A stretch of 13,181 nt of DNA from Aureococcus anophagefferens (lineage: Eukaryota > Sar > Pelagophyceae > Pelagomonadales > Pelagomonadaceae), in the NCBI RefSeq assembly GCF_000186865.1, contig NW_008705584.1, positions 339,617-352,797 on the forward strand. Direction: 5' to 3'. The notes beneath the pieces were generated by a model that saw only the letters and a program-made list of their open reading frames with translations, was not told the DNA's origin and searched no databases. Position numbers and translations under genes: made by a program. Of this stretch, positions 8,186-13,181 are shown piece after piece (position 1 is the first letter of the stretch; each line of letters begins with the position of its first letter).

Positions 8186-9002
8186 ATGTCAAATCTGTGC
8201 TGTTTTATGCACGACGAGGAACCTGTGCCAAAAACTAGCGACCCACCATGTTGGCCACCGCTGGCACCTCCCACTCGCACCAAACATGACGGGCTCAATC
8301 TCATTTGCGGCTACTTGAAACGCCAATCTAAGGGCGGTGAAAATGTAAAATGGGCCTTGAGGTGGATGGCGGTAGAGCCCCCGGAGGATGATCGCCCCGA
8401 ATATATGGTACGATAAATAACTTATTTGACACTCACCATGCAGTTACGCAGCTTTCAGTATATAAGACTGATCAAATGAAGAAAAGGTTGAATGCTGTCA
8501 GCCTGCGCAGGATTACTGACGTGACTCTGTCGGAAACTCCGTGTGTCTTCACTGTCAGCGTAGGCGAGAACAGCTACACGCTGCTTGCTCGCGATCGTTG
8601 CGACGCTGAGCACTGGGTGGTGACGTTAAATGAGACTCGGCAGTGCATCAGAGACGGTCAAAGTCGGGGTTGCACGTTGAGTTAGCGCAAAAATACACCA
8701 CTCTAAGGATTACTAAGGCGCTTAGACGACAAATGCCTACATCGAAGATTCCACGGCCTACATCGAAGATTCCACGGCCACGACCTGCGGCTGGATTGGC
8801 GTCGCGGTCTAGGCATGGATTTAAGCAGCGTGTGTGAGTAAACTTTGGCATGCTGCGGCGGGACAATCGACTAAGAAAGCTAACCGAGCTTAGCGTAGAG
8901 TTTGCATTGTGGTTTATTAAGCCTGTGCCCCTTGCGGTGTCTTTAGATAGCCCACAGCGGGCGACGTGGGATGTACTTCATATTCAGATTCGCTGGTACT
9001 AG
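8186..9002 (+). CDS. Small pleckstrin-homology (PH) domain protein, four-exon model
   Basis: PH domains bind phosphoinositides or proteins at membranes. Model: exons 8186-8407, 8452-8675, 8726-8833 and 8894-9002 (TAG 9000-9002), 220 residues. The PH domain spans roughly residues 40-140: GYLKRQS, KWALRWMAV, then across the first splice EYM-LSVYKTDQ, VSLRRITDV, CVFTVSVGENSYTLLA, and the C-terminal helix AEHWVVTLNE with the near-invariant Trp. Exons 1 and 2 are well supported because the domain is split at the intron. Exon 3 (basic, with PTSKIPR twice) and exon 4 (VEFALWFIKPVP) rest on splice signals and open phase only; without splicing the frame stops at 8683-8685 (about 151 residues). The ATG follows the 80-bp repeat by 22 nt. 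There is no catalytic domain, so it may be an adaptor. Partner unknown. Confidence 0.7.
8408..8451 (+). other. Intron, 44 nt, PH-domain gene
   Basis: Donor GTACGA, acceptor CGCAG. Removing it joins EYM to LSVYKTDQ in phase 0 and reconnects two halves of a PH domain. An earlier AG (CATGCAG) would give the wrong phase. Confidence 0.75.
8676..8725 (+). other. Candidate intron, 50 nt, PH-domain gene
   Basis: Donor GTTGAG, acceptor CTTAG, with TTACTAAGG as a strong branch-site match 8 nt before the acceptor. Phase 2 on both sides allows the frame to pass the TAG at 8683 and enter the 7-residue repeat. Confidence 0.45.
8736..8777 (+). repeat. Perfect 21-bp tandem duplication
   Basis: CCTACATCGAAGATTCCACGG occurs twice, head to tail. 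The length is a multiple of three, so in the exon 3 frame it encodes PTSKIPR twice. It looks like a recent slippage or duplication that kept the frame. Confidence 0.85.
8834..8893 (+). other. Candidate intron, 60 nt, PH-domain gene
   Basis: Consensus donor GTGAGT, branch-like GCTAACC and acceptor CTTAG. Splicing bypasses the TGA at 8835-8837 and continues in frame for 35 more codons. Confidence 0.5.
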
Positions 9003-9339
9003 TGGCGACATCCCCCTTGCGAATTCAGGCTACAGCGGAAATACTCCTAGCTGGATCTCTACTATACTAACATTATTTATGTCTCGCCGGGTGCTTCTGC
9101 TACTACGCTTATCTTGCTACAGTACTATGCCAGCGGCCGGAGGCTTTACTCAGGCGCCGGGGCGCCGGGCGGGGCCCGAACTAGGACGCGTCGAATTTCC
9201 CGCGTTCACCTGGATCTGGCCTAGCAGCTTCATGCTGCAAGACAAACAATCTGGAAGAGGTGGTCTCACTTTCCTGATCTCCGCTGCTTTGCTGGCGCTG
9301 GACTCAGCGGTGCGCAGAAACTGTTCGGCTATCTTTGTG
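9003..9339. other. Spacer between converging PH and PRMT genes
   Basis: It holds 3' flanks only. Visible items are a TACTAAC branch-site-like string near 9064 and the GC-rich string GGCGCC-GG-GGCGCC (9153-9166). A plus-strand frame opening at 8971 runs on as an antisense shadow of the PRMT gene; a minus frame at 9150-9353 overlaps the PRMT stop. Neither resembles a known protein. Confidence 0.5.
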
Positions 9340-12111
9340 TCACGCGGGCTCATGGGTGGTGCGCTTGTTCAGGAGTTCCCTGTGGCCCAAGCCGAGGACA
9401 CAGCCATCCACGCTTGGGAGTCCGACGTGTACGTGGAGGTTGTCGTGATTAGCAGTGAGCTTGAGCACCTGCCCCCTGTGAACACCAAGCTGGATGGGGA
9501 GGTATCGGAGGGTCTGGTCCCAAGCAACGAGGTTTGGATTGTTTGGAGATGTAGAGAACTTTGGCGCCCCCGCATAGAGATCAAGATCAAAAAACAAACA
9601 CACACAGGTGAGGGTGCCAGTTTGCATGACAGTTATTTCGCGGGCCACCTCCGCGGCAGTAATGTTCTCCTCGAAAGAGGCGGAGTAGAAGTCGAAGTCA
9701 AACAGCTTAACGGGCGTGGACAATTTTTTGTGAGCGTGGCGTTGTAGCATTATTGACTTCGCGGGAGCTGCTGTTCCGGCAGAAGCGTCGGTATAGAAGA
9801 CCTCTAGATCGGTTCGATCGAAGCCATATAATGGAGTGGGAGGGACCTTGTATTCGATTAGAATCGCGTAAAGAGCTGCGGCGCGGGGAATGATAACACC
9901 ACCGGGCTTTAGGAGGCGCGTACGTGCATCTTGGGTTGTGGGTACCACACCCTCACCAAGAAGCCCGTTGTCGAGAATTTCTGAGACAAGAATGTCAACC
10001 TTCCTCAGGAGGAATGCCTGCCGTTGGAATGGAGCGTCGCGGCGGGTTTCAGCAAGAGAACGGCGAGTCGTGGTGGTGTTTGAGACAGATATGTCATTGG
10101 ACTTGCGTGCAAGGACACGAACTACATCTCCAAAGCCATTTGCGGCTATTATTGTCGCCGATGCCTCTGCGAGTGCAGGGACCATCTCCACGCTCGTGAC
10201 GCTCGTTGCGCCAGCTCGTGCTGCCATCATTGCAAGTAGACCGCTGCCGGCACCGATGTCAAGAACATCACAGGTGCTCTGGGTTTCAAGAATTCGATTG
10301 ATGGCCAATTTCAGAGCGCAGTTGTAGCATGCGTTCCGTTGCTCATCTGCAATCATAGGCCAGTGGTATGGAAGTAGCGGTCTTGTCGCAAAGGTCAAAT
10401 TCCCAATCAGATTGAGCGCAAGGGTCGGCTTCCGGAGCATGCTGCAACCGAGCTCGCCGGTTGGAGGCACAATAGCCGCCTCAAGGTCTATCAGCACCTT
10501 CGAATGATCAAGGACAAGTATAAGTTCGAGGATGTCTCCGGCTTCCACAAGTCGCGGGGTCCTGAGATATCGCACCGTCTGCTTGAGAGCACGGTCAACC
10601 TGTTCACAGTTCTGTAACCACGGCCGTAGAACACCATCCCTACAAAATGGTTTCAGATTTCGAGACACGTCTACGGGTCCGAAGCCTGTTGATACACTCT
10701 CAGAGAAGACAATTCTATGCCAACCAACAACGGCTGTCAGCGAACCAGCACGATGCGCCGTGCGCCTTGACACGATTCGATTCGCAGGTGGTGCCTTTGA
10801 CGAGTCTCCCAGGAGCGCAACCCCAGAAACTTCACTAACAAAAATGGAGGTTGATGCACTAAGGAGAGCATGGTGAGCATCTGCCCCGAGCTCATCGATG
10901 AGATCATAAGTAGCCCGATGCGCATCGCGAAAACGATCGAAAAGCTGAAGGTCCAGCCCATTGAACGCCTTTGAACTTTTCGTGCTTAACTCAGCCGCGG
11001 CGACTTTGTAGATGACGCGTCGTGGTAGAAATACGCCACTCTTGGGTCGGAGCCATTGGTGCTCATACGCGGCCATAGCAAGCTCGGTGAGCCCCCCGTC
11101 TGCCTTGTTAGCATCGAAAAATTCGGTCACAACAACATCAAAGCCCGCTCCACGCTTCGACTTGAGGCTAAGAGACGTATACGGGGCACCTCCTGCCGCT
11201 GTGGCGATTTCAACCCGGTCTTCCATATTATTTGCTGCAATTATTCGCTTCGCCACCTCTGCGTGACGCCGCACACGCTCAATCCATACAACCTTTGCTC
11301 CCGCCACCGCTGCTACAAGTGCCGCAACACCTGCGTGCAGACCGAGGACGAGCACCCGAGGCTCTTCGCATTTGGTAGTTCCGTTCGAAAAGAGATCAAG
11401 TTTGAATCCATTCTGCTTCAATTTCCCCTCTACGCGCTGTAGACGCTGCGTATATGCTCGCATAGCCAATCGCACGGCTTCCGTGATGCCCGTTTCGAAT
11501 GAACGCACCCAGCTTACGTCGCGTGCTCGAGGCTCCGTGAAGTCGAACCAAAGGCGTGCACTCAACGAATGCACTACAGGAAATAGTCTGGTTTCCAACC
11601 GCTCTTCGGCTGTCGATCCGCCAAGGGCCAACGCAGACTCAAATCGTTCCCAGCCCTCAAAGTCGGCTTCCTGAGTATCGTCTGTGTCGCCGGATCCACG
11701 ACGCCGTCCACTCGGCAATGTTCCTCGCATGCCCAACTCTCGCTGTTGTTCCGTCGCGTCTCGTGTTGGCGCGTAAAGCCGAGCCAGCTGTTCATCCACT
11801 GTAAGCTTTTTAGCAAGCTTGCGAGAGTTGTGGTATGATGGTTTCGGTTGTGTCAGTGTCCATATTTCAATCTCCAGAAATCCATCACGTATATTGCGCG
11901 CGAAGGATGGTGCCGATTCCACCACCGATGCCACACTCGCGCATCCATCCACGCAGGATCCATCCGCCCACTCCAGAGTTGCGTCGGCGAGCAGCGCCCC
12001 GCCCAGAGCCTTCTCCGCCAATACTCTGAGCGCTCGCGACTCCCAATTGCGTAGAACTCTACATTTAATGCAGCGCTCTTCCATTCGGAGAAGTAACGTC
12101 ACCGACCCCAT
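9340..12111 (-). CDS. Tandem-domain protein arginine methyltransferase, PRMT7/PRMT9-like
   Basis: PRMTs transfer methyl groups from S-adenosylmethionine to arginine in proteins. The intronless frame gives 923 residues from ATG 12109-12111. Residues 1-200 match nothing I know. A first Rossmann-type domain (about 200-480) keeps the fold (VWIERV with acidic E278, NNMEDRVEI, FDVVVTEFFD) but its SAM motif is LGLHAGVA (256-263), lacking the Gly-rich loop. The second domain (about 580-920) is intact: Y..M..D..RN..Y helix (582-596), VLDIGAGSG (616-624), acidic E642, double-E loop SEILDNGLLGEG with E711 and E720, and a PRMT7-like C-terminal barrel ending with LVAWDQTLRYLP (861-872, THW-loop position, W864) and LTANHDNLHV. 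The SEILDNGLLGEG loop resembles the active first domain of PRMT7 and PRMT9. Those proteins have the degenerate copy second; here the order is reversed. Product type (mono- or dimethylation) cannot be read from sequence. Confidence 0.88.
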   Translation of the reverse strand: MGSVTLLLRMEERCIKCRVLRNWESRALRVLAEKALGGALLADATLEWADGSCVDGCASVASVVESAPSFARNIRDGFLEIEIWTLTQPKPSYHNSRKLAKKLTVDEQLARLYAPTRDATEQQRELGMRGTLPSGRRRGSGDTDDTQEADFEGWERFESALALGGSTAEERLETRLFPVVHSLSARLWFDFTEPRARDVSWVRSFETGITEAVRLAMRAYTQRLQRVEGKLKQNGFKLDLFSNGTTKCEEPRVLVLGLHAGVAALVAAVAGAKVVWIERVRRHAEVAKRIIAANNMEDRVEIATAAGGAPYTSLSLKSKRGAGFDVVVTEFFDANKADGGLTELAMAAYEHQWLRPKSGVFLPRRVIYKVAAAELSTKSSKAFNGLDLQLFDRFRDAHRATYDLIDELGADAHHALLSASTSIFVSEVSGVALLGDSSKAPPANRIVSRRTAHRAGSLTAVVGWHRIVFSESVSTGFGPVDVSRNLKPFCRDGVLRPWLQNCEQVDRALKQTVRYLRTPRLVEAGDILELILVLDHSKVLIDLEAAIVPPTGELGCSMLRKPTLALNLIGNLTFATRPLLPYHWPMIADEQRNACYNCALKLAINRILETQSTCDVLDIGAGSGLLAMMAARAGATSVTSVEMVPALAEASATIIAANGFGDVVRVLARKSNDISVSNTTTTRRSLAETRRDAPFQRQAFLLRKVDILVSEILDNGLLGEGVVPTTQDARTRLLKPGGVIIPRAAALYAILIEYKVPPTPLYGFDRTDLEVFYTDASAGTAAPAKSIMLQRHAHKKLSTPVKLFDFDFYSASFEENITAAEVAREITVMQTGTLTCVCLFFDLDLYAGAPKFSTSPNNPNLVAWDQTLRYLPIQLGVHRGQVLKLTANHDNLHVHVGLPSVDGCVLGLGHRELLNKRTTHEPA

Positions 12112-12234
12112 AAGGTCCTAAATTAATAATAATAAACAAGCGTAGTATGGAATGGTATGATGGAAATCGTTGATCATGAATATGCCAAAGTCTAAGTTCA
12201 TGACATCATGCTTTCTCGAAGTCGTCCATATTGT
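12112..12234. other. PRMT upstream region
   Basis: The 5' flank of the minus-strand PRMT gene. It contains a TTATTATTATTAATT-type AT-rich string just upstream of the ATG (minus strand), but no clear TATA box at a conventional distance and no other recognised signal. Confidence 0.4.
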
Positions 12235-12467
12235 TTCCAGCGTACATATGAGGATGTTGATTCCACCATGCATATCCGTGTGTATTGGTTCCATCTCGCT
12301 TTCTGGGTAATATTAAGCATTGGTTCCATCATACATATTCGCCAATATTGTTTCCAGCATGCATATGGAGGTATTGATTCCATCATGCATATTCGCGGGT
12401 ATTGGTTCCAGCAAGGCGCATTGTTCCAGCATACATATGAAGATGTTGATTCCACCATGCCGTATCT
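12235..12467. repeat. Minisatellite of nine TTCCA-headed units, alternating 26/28 bp
   Basis: Units start at 12235, 12261, 12289, 12324, 12352, 12378, 12406, 12424 and 12450, with spacings of 26, 28, 35, 28, 26, 28, 18 and 26 bp; the last is partial. Consensus is TTCCA-(G/C/T)-CAT-(A/G)-CATAT followed by variable bases and (A/G)TTG(A/G/T). The 26+28 pair makes 54 bp, a multiple of three, so frames stay open through it on both strands. On the minus strand it reads as repeated WKQYWRICMMES-like peptides. Probably a satellite rather than a gene. Confidence 0.85.
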
Positions 12468-12658
12468 TTTCTCCTTTTTTCTTATCTCACATCTAGCGAG
12501 GGCTGCCTTGGTGTTATCCAGGCTGAGAGTCCGCGCTAGTGCCCCTAGACTACCCGGGGAGATCAGAGGTAATATCTACTTAGTTCTACAGTTGAAGGGC
12601 CTTACGATCCTTTGACAGGAAGCCGTACTTCAGGTTTGACGCGCGCGCGGCGTTCGAC

Positions 12659-12737
12659 GTGTCCATGGTCACGGGATAGTGCGTCTGAAAGCCGGGAACG
12701 CCCTCTCTTCGGAACTGTGCGCCGTGACCATGGACAC
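12659..12737. repeat. Perfect 16-bp inverted repeat with 47-nt spacer
   Basis: GTGTCCATGGTCACGG (12659-12674) and CCGTGACCATGGACAC (12722-12737) are exact reverse complements; neither arm can be extended. Each arm contains CCATGG. It lies just inside the GC-rich segment. Confidence 0.8.
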
Positions 12738-13181
12738 CCTCGCGTTCGTTTTCTATGCGGGCGCAAAGTCGCTACTTTTCGGGTGCTCTCCCAGCACGCC
12801 TTCGAGGTGCTCGCAGCGCACTGCGCCCTCCTTTCGGCCGCCGGAGACGTTCGACGAACGCTATTATGATGTGCGAATGCGCGCTGATGCGCGCAGAGGT
12901 CTGGTTCGAGGCTGGAGAGCGCATACGGACCCGTCGGGCGCTCACGCCGTAAACGAGAGCGTTTTTTGCGAGCGCGCACCGCGACATAGTTCTGGCCCCG
13001 GACGATGGGCGGGATGTCCCCGAGCATGTACCCTACACGTGACGGGCCGCCGAAGGCGTCAGAGCGGTGCAGCGATGCGATCTGGACGCAACAGAGCTGG
13101 TTTCAGCCCGGAAGTGGTGCGTTTTGGTGCTGCAAGGACTCATTCGCGTCGCCCGATCACCGTCGCTGCACTTCGCTGGAC
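12730..13181 (+). CDS. Open frame running off the window edge, coding status doubtful
   Basis: ATG 12730 opens 150 codons with no stop before the window ends; the frame is open upstream to 12640. The predicted start is MDTLAFVFYAGAKSLLFG, followed by Arg-, Pro- and Ser-rich sequence without recognisable domains. Other frames here are also open, so GC content alone may explain it. The start codon lies inside the right arm of the 16-bp inverted repeat, which argues slightly against a normal gene start. Confidence 0.15.
   Translation, partial: MDTLAFVFYAGAKSLLFGCSPSTPSRCSQRTAPSFRPPETFDERYYDVRMRADARRGLVRGWRAHTDPSGAHAVNESVFCERAPRHSSGPGRWAGCPRACTLHVTGRRRRQSGAAMRSGRNRAGFSPEVVRFGAARTHSRRPITVAALRW

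Larger units (their letters stand above)
12468..13181. other. Right-hand segment, GC-rich from about 12630, no recognised gene
   Basis: It starts with a T-rich tract (12468-12485), then changes composition to GC-rich with many CG dinucleotides. Several frames are open together: minus 12602-13027, and plus from 12640 to the window edge (with ATG 12730). None shows a known motif, and simultaneous open frames are expected in GC-rich DNA. A 16-bp inverted repeat is present. It may be the edge of a neighbouring gene or element. Confidence 0.5.

Noticed and set aside
9150..9353. Minus-strand frame overlapping the PRMT stop
   Set aside because: Possible frameshifted extension, but the PRMT barrel already ends with the family-typical LTANHDNLHV block, so an extension is not needed.
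8971..9747. 258-codon plus-strand frame
   Set aside because: Its second half is antisense to the well-supported PRMT gene; the first half has no recognisable features. An extra PH-gene exon reaching into it via a 133-nt intron was considered but would break the intron size pattern.
12235..12467. CRISPR-like array
   Set aside because: Units vary in length (18-35 bp) and the supposed spacers are themselves repeated; the context is eukaryotic. It is a minisatellite.
12602..13027. 141-codon minus-strand frame
   Set aside because: Arg/Ser/Pro-rich, no motif, and coexists with two open plus frames in GC-rich DNA.
1..13181. tRNA, rRNA or bacterial-type operon, terminator or riboswitch signals
   Set aside because: None was recognised by eye; the gene structure is eukaryotic.

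Overview
The window looks like nuclear DNA of a eukaryotic microbe, most likely a protist or unicellular alga. Two genes are readable only after removing very short GT-AG introns (43-67 nt). Their protein families (RCC1 propeller with IPT/TIG domains, pleckstrin-homology domain, type I/PRMT7-PRMT9-like arginine methyltransferase, formylglycine sulfatase with a membrane anchor) are eukaryotic in style. There are no operons, no Shine-Dalgarno sites and long gene-free spacers. I cannot place the lineage more precisely from sequence alone.

Layout. 1-1134: gene-poor and partly GC-rich, opening with what may be a decayed Copia-type integrase fragment, followed by a G-run and hairpins. 1339-3373 (+): an arylsulfatase-like gene with an intact first kilobase and an intact 3' end, but a middle section (about 2370-2911) broken by at least four reading-frame changes, so probably a pseudogene. 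3374-3994: spacer between converging genes. 3995-7418 (-): a gene of five recognisable exons encoding an RCC1 beta-propeller followed by a run of Ig-like IPT/TIG domains (at least 1067 aa, 5' end unresolved). 7448-8185: the divergent intergenic region. It holds two 80-bp direct repeats (79/80 identical), a foldable hairpin inside the repeat, and a palindrome-rich segment between them, resembling a small non-autonomous element. 8186-9002 (+): a small PH-domain protein, four exons in my model. 9003-9339: spacer. 9340-12111 (-): an intronless 923-aa tandem PRMT whose N-terminal methyltransferase domain is degenerate and whose C-terminal one is intact, the reverse of PRMT7 and PRMT9. 12235-12467: a tandem repeat of alternating 26/28-bp units. 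12468-13181: sequence that becomes GC-rich, with a perfect 16-bp inverted repeat and overlapping open frames that cannot be told from chance.

The genes do not form an evident pathway; they are arranged as two convergent pairs. Nothing here is a convincing new multi-gene system. The most unusual items are the domain-swapped PRMT, the RCC1-IPT architecture, and the structured repeat pair in the divergent promoter region.
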